DNA of 64,000 nt from Carex sylvatica (taxonomy: Eukaryota; Streptophyta; Magnoliopsida; Poales; Cyperaceae), in NCBI GenBank assembly GCA_964058845.1, contig CAXKVR010000181.1, positions 124,001 through 188,000 of the forward strand. Reading direction: 5' to 3'. The translations under genes were made by a program, and so were the position numbers. Positions 47,701-58,048 of the stretch are shown here, piece after piece. The notes under the pieces were generated by a model. That model did no database searches. It saw only the letters and a program-made list of their open reading frames with translations, and had not been told where the DNA came from. Numbering within the stretch: position 1 is the first letter of the stretch; every line of letters begins with the position of its first letter.

Positions 47701-50700
47701 CAAGGCATCGCTGACTGATGTGCGTTCGATTCGTAGGCACACGCCACCTCTTGGCTGGCAGTACATAATTGTTGTTCTCTCGTCAGGTAATTAGTATTAT
47801 TAATGTCATTAGTTTTGTTCAATTTATATGATGTATATATATAGTTATTATCAAGCAATTGCACGTGATTTTTATGTTTAAACAAAAAATATACATTAGT
47901 ATTCTAATGTTGTGATGAAAATGTGCAGGACTAGCATATCCACCTCTTTATTTCTACAGTGGTGGGGTTCGAGAATTTATTACTACATTAAAACAACATG
48001 TTTTTATTATCAGGTTTGCTACTACCACTTGATGATTCATCTTGTTTCTTTTTAAGTATAGAAAATGACTTTTTTGCCCTTTTTGTCATTTCTAGATCTT
48101 CAGAAGATCCCAATGTTTTCCTTGTAAATGATTTCCAAGATCCACTTCAGGTATATAGTGACAAGCTTTACCCTTCTTTTTAGGATATTTCTAAAAGAAA
48201 AACAACAAATTCTTTGTATTACGAGATGACATCTGCACACAACTATTTTGCATGACTTCTAACCTTTCTTGTATGTATAGAAATGATTCGTTTAGTGCCT
48301 TTTACATATGTAATTTTTATGATCCTCTCTTTGATGTACAATACCTGGTGATGGTTGTGCGATTATCCATAATTGATTTTGTTTGTCTAATGAATTCTGA
48401 TCCAAAATAAAAGTAAGAAAATAATAGTAACCTAGTGTTCTTTTTTTTTTTTTGAGGAAAAGGCCCTTGGGCATAGTAACCTAGTGTTCTTTAATCTGTG
48501 GTATATGATGAACTCATTGTGTTTTCTTTAAATTAAAGCTTGATAATCATAGTTGAAATTTGAAGTTTACAGGTTTTTCTTTTTGACTTTTTTAAATGTC
48601 TTGTTCTTTTGAGTCTTATCTTAGATTGTTTAATTAGGGTAATGGTTTTCTGCGAAATGAAGCAAGTAAATAGCTTAATGGTTCCTTCAAACAATTATCT
48701 TAGGGGAATGAATCACAACATACCATTATATAGTCCAAAACCATTTTTTTAACACTTGTATACATTGTTTGTTTACGTTCGGATATAACTATGATAGACC
48801 TATACTTGTTTACAATACCGCGTGATCGTGGCAATCTTAATCTTTTTCCGAAGTATATGTAATTATATCCTTATCTATTATTTTACAGAAAAGCTTGTCA
48901 TCCTTGGAGCTTCCCGGGTTGGCATCATTCAAGAATTCTACTGTTTCATTGGATAATTCCGATTACGATCAAGCCAATGGATCAATACAAAACATCTCAA
49001 GGCCAAGTAATAAAAACAAACAAGGTGACCTCTCAATGCAGGTACTCGAAAAATTCTCTCTTGTAACCAGGTTTGCACGTGAGACGACTTCCAGCCTCTT
49101 TAGAGAGAACCATGGTAACCAGTACCCCTATGAAAAATTCCTAGAAAAACACAAATCTGCTTTGAACAACAAGGAAGAGGGCAAACTTGAACAGGAGGTA
49201 ACTAGTCAAGAATCGAGTTCAGTGGCTTCAGATGTGTCAGAGGTATATATTTTTAATCAAAAAGTGAGGGGAAATTTGATATTTTTAAACATGAGGCATA
49301 TTTGAGGTTCACACTAATGTTTCTAAACTGCAATAAAAAATACTTCATTGTTCCTCTTTTCATCATTTATGAGAGCAGAATGGTGTAGCAAGTGATGTAC
49401 TTGATTTTTCTAATGCTTCGGATGTGTCAAAGGTAGGGGTGAAAACGGATTCGGTAAACTCCGACCGAATCCGCTCCGTATTTGACTTGGATCCGAATTC
49501 GGATAAACGGATCCGGATAACTTCCGGATTCGAATTTGGATAATAATTCAATACAAGAAACAGTAACTGAATTCGGATACGGATACGGATTTTGATCAGC
49601 AAACGGAGCGGATATCCGAAGTATCCGGGGCAGAACATGAGCGGGTTTCCAAATTTTCTGAATTCGGGTGAGAATCTGCGTGCCAACATAAAACGGGACC
49701 TTTTGCTTTTCTGAAAGGGCAAGGCAGCGCCAGCTCAGCAACATTTCATTTTTTCCTTCTCTCGCTCACGTGGGTTTGAACTAAAGCAGAGATTTTCATA
49801 TATATATATATATAATAGCATCAATTATTGATAATGCTTGTGGGACTAATCTGAAACTAAACCGGATCATCCTTTTGTTTCTTTTGTGCCTTTTTCTTAT
49901 ATTTGAATAAAAGAATAAATTATGAACTTAATTATTTATTTATTTATTTTCATATTTTAATTTTATTAATTAGTATTTATATCTTAAAATTTATATGACT
50001 CAATTATCCGACCATTATTCGTTTTATATCCGTATTCGAATCCGTATCCATGGACTATCCGTTCCGTATCCGTTTAAGGCGGATTTGGTTTAGAATTTTG
50101 ATATCCGTTTGCTATCCGTATCCGTATTCGTATCCGCTCATTATCCAACGGATGCGGATATGGTATCAGCAATATCCGCTCTGTATCCGCTCCGTTTTCA
50201 CCCCTAGTCAAAGGTATATATTTTTAGTTGTCAGATAATACCTTTATAATGAAGGTATATTTTGACCATTTTAAGCAAGAGGCATATTTGAGGTTCACAC
50301 TTATGTTTCTAAACTGAAATAAAAAAATACTTCATTGTTCATCTTTTCATCATTTATGAGAGCAGAATGGTGTGGCAAGTGATGTACTTGATTTTTCTCA
50401 TGCTTTTTAGAAAGAAGTGTGATATTCTATGGGTTTTAATTGGACATATACATGTAGTTGTTCCCTTAATTTGTTAGTTAGTAACAAGTAAGATGCTTAA
50501 TAGAAATATTGTATTGACAACATCATTCTTGGTCGTTGATTGAGTTACTTCATCTTGGTTTTTTCATTAATCTTCCCAAAGCGATTTTTATCTACTATAC
50601 TTGACATCTACAATTTTACAGTTTGACAGGTTACCTTTAGTCTGGGGAAAGCAAAGGGAGAGCCCTCTTAGTGTGGAGGAGGTAATATGTTGAGAAGTTG

Positions 50701-53271
50701 TATTTTTTTATTCTAGGAGTCTTATTTTTATATTTAAATTTTTAAGATTTGTTATACAGTGGACATCGTTCTTGGATAATGATGGAAGAGTAATGGATTC
50801 GAAGGCATTGAGAAAAAGAGTGTTTTACGGTGGAGTCGAGCCTGAACTGAGAAAGGAGGTTATACTTTGGATTTTTACAAATTTTATGTCTAAGATTATG
50901 TTATTTCCACTTAAATTAAATATAGCATATGAAATCCTTCAAAGCGTATATATTAGGTGGCGTGCCTAACTTAGTCATTGCACTATAATTATAATTTGGT
51001 ATGTATAACATATGTAGGTTTGGAAATTTTTATTGGGGTTCTATGAATATCATTCGACTTATGCCGAGAGAGAGTTCCTTTCTTACGAAAAGGAGCAGGA
51101 ATACCAGACTGTTAAAAAGCAATGGCAGGTACACAAGCTTATGTGAATTTCTTAATTATTTTATATAAGCTTTGAATTTGTTATAATTACAAGTAAGCTT
51201 CTTAAACATTTTAAAAAATATCAAAGGACCAATTAAATCACCAATTTTACAGCCTTTTGTTTCAAATGTATTAAATGCACTATAAATTATACAAATAAAT
51301 ATTTTTTTTTTGTTCTCTTTGCTTGTCATTTGTAGAGTATTTCATCAACTCAAGCTAAAAGATTTACCAAATATCGGGAAAGAAAAGGCCTCATTGACAA
51401 GGATGTTGTAAGTATCCAACTTTCTCATATATTTACCTTTTTAACATCTTTTAGTGACATGCAGACTGCATTGTTTTATTTCATTAATGGGTTTTGAATT
51501 TTCTAGGTGAGAACGGACAGATCGGTTCCCTTTTATGAAGGAGATGATAATCGAAATGTTGTAATTCTTCGTGACATTCTTCTGACGTACTCCTTTTTTA
51601 ATTTTGATCTCGGATATTGTCAGGTATAATTTATTTTAATTTGAGATCTACATGCCAGTGTTCTATCTAACATGAGAAGCATACAAGTAGAGGATACTTT
51701 TGTTTCTCCTTTTCGGGTTTATTTTTCTTGTGTTTGTGGGGTATAATTCCATGAATACAATTTTAATATTCAAACTAGCAAAGATTCACTTCATTCTGCT
51801 ATGGAATGATTGCAAGTATTACATGCGCCTAGAAAGAGTCCTGCATGTTTTCTTTCCTATTTTTTAATTCAATCCTACCCAAATTAACCCACTTTTGTCA
51901 ATATTATGTTTGTTTTCCTCTTATTTTAATGATAAATGAAAGGCTAAAAGTAAAATATCTATTACTCTCAACAACTAACTACAAGATCCATCTAGTACTT
52001 GTATGCATTATCAGTGCCCGAGTTGAACTAATGAGGCCTCTCTATATGACTTGCATATGTGATCTCCCAATTTTTTTATTAGGAACATCTTAAATTTTTT
52101 TGGGTAATTTTCTATCTAGTTAACTTGTTGTTTTGTTCTTAGGGGATGAGCGATCTGTTGTCGCCTATATTGTATGTTATGGAGAATGAATCAGATGCAT
52201 TCTGGTGTTTTGTTTCATTAATGGAGAGGTTAGGCCCCAATTTCAACCGTGACCAGAGCGGAATGCACTCTCAGCTACTAGCACTCTCTAAGGTAAAAAA
52301 ATATAGTCAATGCATGTGCATTCTGATGTTTGATTTGGTTCTCACATGGTATCAAGTAGGGATGTAAAAAAGTCGTGCCATGACCAGATACGTCATGGCA
52401 CGACACATGTGCCGGTTACGTGCTATGACCATTCACGTGGCGTGACTATATCATAATTCAAACTTGGTGTTTCTTATATTGAGTATAAAGATTTTTCGTA
52501 TTTTTTATATGAATAAGTATGGACATTGAGAAACTTCTACAAACTGCAACTATAATTTTTTTTTTGCGGTTTAATTGCTAATACGTCCTTCAATGTGTTG
52601 CTTGTTTGCTTTTCTTCACAGTTAGTAGAGCTACTTGATGGGCCCCTACAGAATTACTTGAAGCAGGCAGATTGTTTGAACTATTTCTTTTGCTTCAGAT
52701 GGATTCTTATACAATTCAAACGGTAACTAACCTATGAGATCATTGTAGTTATTATCATATTTACAACTAACCTCCAAACACATCTTGTATAGTTTGTCAC
52801 TACTTTCTTTTTCTTCATTTGAACTTATAATAGTAGGGTATAATAATGCTTTTGCAAAATTAACCAGAAATAAAATGTTTGTTGCCTATTTAGTATTTAC
52901 AATGTGAAAAAACATTTCCTGACAAGCCTTTATACAAACACAGAGAGTTTGAGTTTGATGAAATAATGCGACTATGGGAAGTATTATGGACCCACTACCT
53001 GTCAGAACACTTCCACCTGTACATGTGTGTTGCTATCCTCAAGAGATACCGAGGGAGGATAATAGGTGAGCAGATGGATTTTGACACGCTTCTCAAATTC
53101 ATCAACGAACTGAGCGGCCACATCGACCTCGAACAGTCGCTGAGGGATGCTGAGGCGCTGTGTGTCATAGGTGGAGAGAATGGGGCTGCATTGATCCCGC
53201 CTGGGACCCCACCTTCTCTACCGATAGAAACCGATGCGGGCCTCTATGTGTTGGATGATGAGGTTTTGTGA
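44703..53271 (+). CDS. TBC domain Rab GTPase-activating protein (TBC1D15/GYP7-like), complete
   Basis: Sixteen exons join in frame to 667 residues: 44703-44768, 46554-46724, 47236-47311, 47682-47786, 47929-48013, 48096-48150, 48889-49242, 49379-49432, 50622-50681, 50760-50858, 51018-51128, 51336-51407, 51507-51623, 52143-52292, 52622-52722, 52944-53271. The N-terminal Rab-binding-like region has DVRSIRRHTPPLGWQYIIVV and SGGVREF. The TBC domain starts about residue 367 and has the arginine finger Arg438 in IDKDVVR and the glutamine finger Gln475 in YCQG, then FWCFVSLMERLGPNF and LYMCVAILKRYR. It speeds GTP hydrolysis on a Rab protein in membrane traffic; which Rab is unknown. Oddities: a GC-AG intron after exon 3, a hAT at the exon 8 donor, and a decayed duplicate of exon 8. 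Confidence 0.94.
45104..45403. mobile_element. Mutator-like MITE in RabGAP intron 1, exact 9-bp TSD
   Basis: Ends GAGTGCGTATCCTCTGAGAT and ATCTCAGAGGATGCGAATTC are inverted. The perfect duplication TAGTTGGGT lies at 45095-45103 and 45404-45412. Inside, a 121-bp unit starting ATTCGGGGGGTGACG is repeated in tandem (45158-45278 and 45279-45399), including a second copy of the right end. It sits in an older TTGGGTTAG-rich, PIF-like fragment (about 45070-45610). Confidence 0.88.
47312..47313 (+). promoter_or_regulatory. GC 5' splice site of RabGAP intron 3
   Basis: The exon 3 reading frame (GDPEAADK type context, residues 80-104) joins exon 4 (DRNLYTIK) only if the donor is AAAG|GCAATA. No GT in the vicinity keeps the frame. 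GC-AG introns are a known minor class whose exon side is usually a strong AG, as here. Confidence 0.75.
49434..50206. mobile_element. hAT-type element at the exon 8 splice donor, exact 8-bp TSD
   Basis: Ends TAGGGGTGAAAACGGATTCG and complement CCGTTTTCACCCCTA. The perfect duplication GTCAAAGG lies at 49426-49433 and 50207-50214. Subterminal GGATACGGATACGG words face each other. It is the same family as 16369-17274. There is no transposase. The duplicated target is the end of exon 8 plus the G of its GT donor. Confidence 0.93.
50215..50411 (+). pseudogene. Decayed duplicate of RabGAP exon 8
   Basis: The intron and exon sequence of 49255-49420 is repeated at about 50222-50400 (GGCATATTTGAGGTTCACAC, then AATGGTGTGGCAAGTGATGT). 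The exon copy after the AG at 50365-50366 reads NGVASDVLDFSHAF and then TAG, and its donor is lost, so it should be skipped. Confidence 0.75.
52358..52480. repeat. Truncated repeat in RabGAP intron 14
   Basis: TAGGGATGTAAAAAAGTCGT followed by CATGACCAGATACGTCATGG-like palindromic words and CACGTGGCGTGAC. It looks like one end of a hAT-type element; no matching other end was found. Confidence 0.35.
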
Positions 53272-54165
53272 GGTTTTACGGGTCAGATTTATTTGTTGGG
53301 AATTTGGATTAACATATGGGTTGATGATATCAGGTTTTTTTTGTGTATATTATTTCAATAATGAAAATGTATGGATGATGAGGCTGTTCATGCTCGGTTT
53401 TTGAATAGGTTCTACATTTGTTAAATTTTTACTTGCCTTTATTTCACTGCAATAGGCTTAGCAGTTAGCACTCAATGCAGAATCCAAAATGGGATTTATG
53501 AAATTTAAAGGTTGGATGATTTAAATGGGCTTAGCAGTTAGCACTCAGTTTAGAATCCAATAATGGGCTTAGCAGTTAGCAGTTAGCAGTTAGCACTCAG
53601 TGGGAATTATGCACACATTTAAATCCCGATCTTGTTTTCTTGCCCTTGTAAAATACTTTTCAATTATGCTGAATGTTTGCATTAATTTTTTTTTATGCAT
53701 GCATATATGAATACTGAGATCAGGATTTTTTTTTCTTGTGCTTAAAAAATATTTTTCATCAAATTGAATCTATGTATTAATTTTTTTATGCATGCATATT
53801 TTTGAGAGAGAGAGAGAGAGAGAGTGGACATTTAATGGTTTCCTTTTTTTTCCTCGAAATATGAAAAAAGAGAGATTATATTTAGAAGCACCAATTTTTG
53901 CATGCTGAGTTTATGAGTATATTGCTTTATCTAATTATAATAAAGCAATTCAACCTATATCTCTATATATGCCTCATATGGAATGGTGGAGATGGTGGTC
54001 AGTTGCTTTCACTTATGACCTCTACAGGTGAATATTTGTACTTTTATTTAAGTATTTTTCAGGGGAGGAGAATTATTAATTCAAATTAGAGCCAATTTAC
54101 TATTTGGAAGAGAATGTATTGCAATTTTATCGTTAAATATTGTGTTTTTTTAGCTATAACTGACA
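53272..54165. repeat. RabGAP 3' flank with short tandem repeats; no gene seen
   Basis: GGGCTTAGCAGTTAGCACTCA recurs three times (53455, 53528, 53566), with GCAGTTA triplicated at 53570-53595. A GA dinucleotide run lies at 53804-53824. Confidence 0.6.
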
Positions 54166-54170
54166 GTGTA

Positions 54171-55280
54171 ATCCCCAAAATTTTTATTAATACCCAAAAA
54201 TTCAAACAAATTAGTGAATCTATTCAATTTTGCGCAAAATCTCGTTTTATGCCCTATCCGGTTAATAATTAACCGGACTCAACAATTTTGTCCAGTTAAT
54301 CATTTGACCGGACTAAACTTTTTGCCTTTTGTTGCTTTGTCCGGTTATTAATTAATCGGATTGATTTTTTTTTCTTTTTTTAAAATAGAAAAAATTTAAT
54401 TTTTTATTTTTTATATTGAAATATTAGAAATATTGAATATATTTTTTTGAAAATAGATGAAATACTATATAATTTAATTTATTAGAAATATTGCAACAAA
54501 TAATCCAGATCAATATTTTTCAGATCGAATTTTTCGCAGCTGTAAAAAAAATTAATATATTTCTTTATGTGTTATTGGAAAAAAATAAAAATACTTGGAT
54601 TCTGAGTTATTAATCCCGGTTCAAAAGTCACTTCTAGGTAATACATACATTATTGTGATCCTTTTAGTACATTTAATTTATAAAAAGTTGTATATATTTT
54701 GAAAAAAAACATAAACTTTAGATTATTTAATGATTGTTATTCAAAAAGAATTTTCAAAATAGATACAACTTTTTATAAATTAAATGTACTAAAAGGATCG
54801 CAATAACTTCTGTATTACCTAGAAGTGACTTTTGAACCGGGATCAATAACTCAGAATCCAAGTATTTTTATTTATTTTCCAATAACAGATAAAGAAATAT
54901 ATTAATTTTTCTTACAGCCGCGAAAAATCCAATCTGAAAAATGTTGATCCGGGTTATTTGTTGCAGTCTTTCTAATAAATTAAATTATATTCTATTTCAT
55001 CTATTTTCAAAAAAAAATATTCAATATTTCTAATATTTCAATATAAAAAATAAAAAATTAAATTTTTTCTATTTAAAAAAAAAAAAAACCAATCCGATTA
55101 ATTAATAACCGGACAAAGCAACAAAAGGCAAAAAGTTGATTCCGGTCAATGATTAATCAGACAAAATTATTGAGTCCGGTTAATTATTAACCGGATAGGG
55201 CATAAAACGAGATTTTGCGTAAAATTGAATAGATTCACTAATTTGTTTGAATTTTTGGGTATTAATAAAAATTTCGGGTA
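54171..55280. mobile_element. 1.1-kb near-perfect inverted repeat
   Basis: Arms of about 500 bp face each other around a short centre near 54700-54740. The outer words are CCCAAAATTTTTATTAATAC and the complement; ACCGGACTCAACAATTTTGT and TATCCGGTTAATAATTAACC have matching partners on the right arm. Divergence between arms is a few percent by eye. No target duplication could be fixed, so the class (Mutator-like foldback or other) is open. A transcript would form a long hairpin. Confidence 0.85.
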
Positions 55281-55501
55281 AGAGACCAAGTGTGACCTGT
55301 TCATCTGAATTTCAAGCAATGAATCTTGTGTTTGTACCCAAAAAAAAAAAAATTCTAACTCAAATGATATTATTCTGACAATTATTTACACCACTAGAAT
55401 TTACAGTATAATTAGTAAGGGGCGAAAAATGTTATTTCCAAGAGGAGGAAGGATTCATGGAAATAAATTTGTGATTTCTAACGCACTTAATTATTTTCAA
55501 T

Positions 55502-55648
55502 CAGGGGTGGAACTAGGGGGTGCGAGCAGGGGCCAAGCACCTCTTATAAAATCTGATTTGCTTACTGAGGCTACTGTGCCTCCAAAGAATTAATGTTCAT
55601 GTGGTACCCCCAAATTTATCAAATAAATGCCTCCTAGTTCCGCTCCTG
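55502..55648. mobile_element. 147-bp hAT MITE
   Basis: Ends CAGGGGTGGAACTAGG and CCTAGTTCCGCTCCTG. Flanks TTTTCAAT (55494-55501) and TTTTCAAC (55649-55656) agree in 7 of 8. Confidence 0.75.
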
Positions 55649-56114
55649 TTTTCAACAGTAGATCTATGAAAATAGTAGCGCATGGAAATGCTTTTTATCC
55701 GTCATTGGAAATAATATTGTATAACCATGACTCACCAAACAGACTAAATATTATATTTTATTGAAAGTTTATGAAAATATCTTGTTCCATGCCCTTGGAA
55801 ATAGGTGAAAAGTTGGAAGACATATTATTTCCATGAGGTACCCTTAGAAATAAAGACTGGCTCTGCGGCCTAGGTATATATTCCTGGAATTCCCCCAAAT
55901 CTAGAGTATTTTGGTATATATTTTTTTATGCTATAAATAAAAATTTCGGGACGCTGGTAGCTACTAATGAAGCACAAAATATTAGACGCAGAACAATTGT
56001 ACAAATATAAGAAAATGAAGCTGAATACATGATATTTAAATTTGATAGGAACTTCAATCAATTAAATTTAAATTTAACATTAAAAGTATAGAGAGGTAAA
56101 AAAATTTGAAGTTT

Positions 56115-56634
56115 CTAGTTAAAAGCCCACTGATGATCTCAGCGAACCTCTGCTTCCTCCTCTGGTATGTAATCATTTTTTATATGAAAATTAAATCTTA
56201 CGAATCTCCTCCGGAGACTTATTTGCCATTTGATCGGCCACATTTTTGCATGTTAGATCCAGCAGTCCGTGAATGTTTAGATAATTTGCTGCCATAATAA
56301 GATCGAAAACCATCGCTTGATTGACATTCACAAATTCCTTGTCCCAGTTCTCAATTTCTTTTTTCATCATTGTGGCGTTCCCGTGTGATGCAGTATCACA
56401 TGCGAACCCCTCTTGCTCGATAACATGTTTTTCGCAATACTCGATCACCTTTGTTAAGATCTTAGCAATGACATTGGGCAGTGGAATGAAGCTCTCAGTG
56501 TAGCCGTCTTCAATCAGATTGCTGATGGTTTTCGACATCTTTGCCACTGTCTCCTTCACTATGAATTCCTCTCCGTCGGAACTCTTTAGTGTGATCATCT
56601 GCTCGTCTATATTGTTTGACATTTTGTTTTTCAT
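56115..56634 (-). pseudogene. SKP1-like gene, C-terminus broken
   Basis: The intronless frame from 56634 reads 147 residues: MSNNIDEQMITLKSSDGEEF (from the second ATG), then the SKP1 fold including IPLPNVIAKILTKVIEYCEK, FVNVNQAMVFDLIMAANYLN and GLLDLTCKNVADQM. It stops at KSPEEIRKI (56191), where SKP1 proteins continue for about 20 more residues that contact the F-box. Those residues are still in the DNA in another frame: KNDYIPEEEAEVR, then TGA where Arg is usual, then DHQWAFN and TAG at 56115-56117. So there is one frameshift plus one nonsense change. SKP1 bridges F-box proteins to Cullin-1; this copy has probably lost F-box binding, although a truncated protein could still be made. Confidence 0.88.
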
Positions 56635-56670
56635 TGGTGTTTGTGTTGTTTAGAGATTAAACTTCGGAAC

Positions 56671-56681
56671 TGTATATATAA
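56671..56681 (-). promoter_or_regulatory. Possible TATA box of the SKP1-like gene
   Basis: TTTATATATAC on the minus strand, about 40 bp before the ATG at 56634. Position and sequence only. Confidence 0.35.
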
Positions 56682-57235
56682 AGTGATAAAAAAAATAATA
56701 TGGCACCTCTCTTTTTAGACTTTTCCTATTTTCTCATTTTTAATTAGTCTAAATATACTAAAAGAAAAAAAATTGATTTTGTATATTTTTTATTTAAAAT
56801 GAATTGCCCGGCCCTAATTACATATTGTTTTCTGTAAATTGAAATATGAATTTCTTTATTTAGGCCGTATATATATGATTCGTTTTTTGGGTTGTAAAAT
56901 ATTTGACATGTGATCCAATTAACTAAAAATATGATTAGAATTCCTAAATTTGCATATAGTTTTGCATAATATTTGATGCATCATTTTATAATAGTGCATA
57001 TAATTAAACACATGACAATGTTAGATCATATCTTTTGGTTTTAACTATTATTACATTTAGACACTAAGAATCCAAGAAATCAATTCAGTGTTCAAATTTG
57101 AATTCAAATCTTTTGAAAGGCATTGAAGCAAGAGGATTCATTTTTGAACCACCAATTAATATATTGCATTAGCACTCAATGCAAAATTCGTTCCACTGAG
57201 GAAACCAAAGAAATCATCCGGTACACTGCAAATAC

Positions 57236-57560
57236 CTTCTCTCACTGCAGCAGAAAACACTTTCTGTGACCGATTTTTCGGTTGCAGAAAGTAGAGGCGC
57301 CGGTCGCAGATACTAAATCCAGTCGCAGAAAGTGAAAAATGGTCGCTGAGACTCCGGTCGCTGTAAGTATTATCGCAAATACTCTTCTGATGACGTCACC
57401 GGTCGCTGAAAGACGTCATCCGGTCGCAGATAGTTTTTCTGTGACTAATTTTTTTCGGTCGCTGTTGTTTTTAATTTGCTGACGTCATGAAAAGGCATCT
57501 GCGACCAAATTTTCAGTCGCTGATACCCAAAAACCGGTCGCTGTTGTTTTATGTCAGTTT
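57236..57560. mobile_element. CACTA element terminus with GCGACCG subterminal repeats
   Basis: It starts CACTGCAAATACC/CACTGCAGCAGAAAACACTT, resembling a degenerate CACTA end. Then many copies of CGGTCGC(A/T)GA and its complement follow in both orientations (57270-57540). This is a different subterminal motif from the 1537-9174 element. No partner end was found in the window, so it is a fragment or a solo end. Confidence 0.65.
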
Positions 57561-57599
57561 TTTGAATTCTTTTTTGTTATTTACTTTTTTCCCATTTAG

Positions 57600-58040
57600 A
57601 GGAATACCTTAGTGTTTGTGCTCAAGCAGAACATGAGGATATAAAGAACATGAGATTGATGTGATTGCTAAAGGGCATGAGATTGATGTTGTGATGTAAA
57701 GCACTTATATAGATGGGCTGTCAAGAAGCTTGAAATTGGGAATTTGTCAGATTTCTGCATATCATGATTTCACATGTATACTAACAATCCTTCTCACTTT
57801 TCTTATAGATAGAAGGTACTGATTTTTTTACATGAGGTCATTTTTAATTGAAAAGAGAAACAATCTATAATTCAGAGAAAAATTGAGATGTACAATTTAA
57901 AATCACTATGAAAAAGAGGACCGATTCATTTATACCGCACTGTCATTAACTAAACTCAGTGAAATGCTAAGTCAATTAAGGTAAAAAAAAACAATAGGCT
58001 TGAGAAAGGTTTATTAACATATTTCCAAGGATTCTAAGTA
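57600..58040. other. No gene seen
   Basis: AT-rich DNA between the CACTA fragment and the Mutator-like element; GGCATGAGATTGATGT-like words recur near 57645 and 57675. Confidence 0.5.
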
Positions 58041-58048
58041 TTTGCTTG

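Noticed and set aside
14520..56634. A ubiquitin-ligase gene cluster (BRIZ, MATH-BTB, F-box, SKP1)
   Set aside because: The members belong to different ligase classes, lie tens of kb apart among unrelated genes, and two are dead; chance is the simpler explanation.
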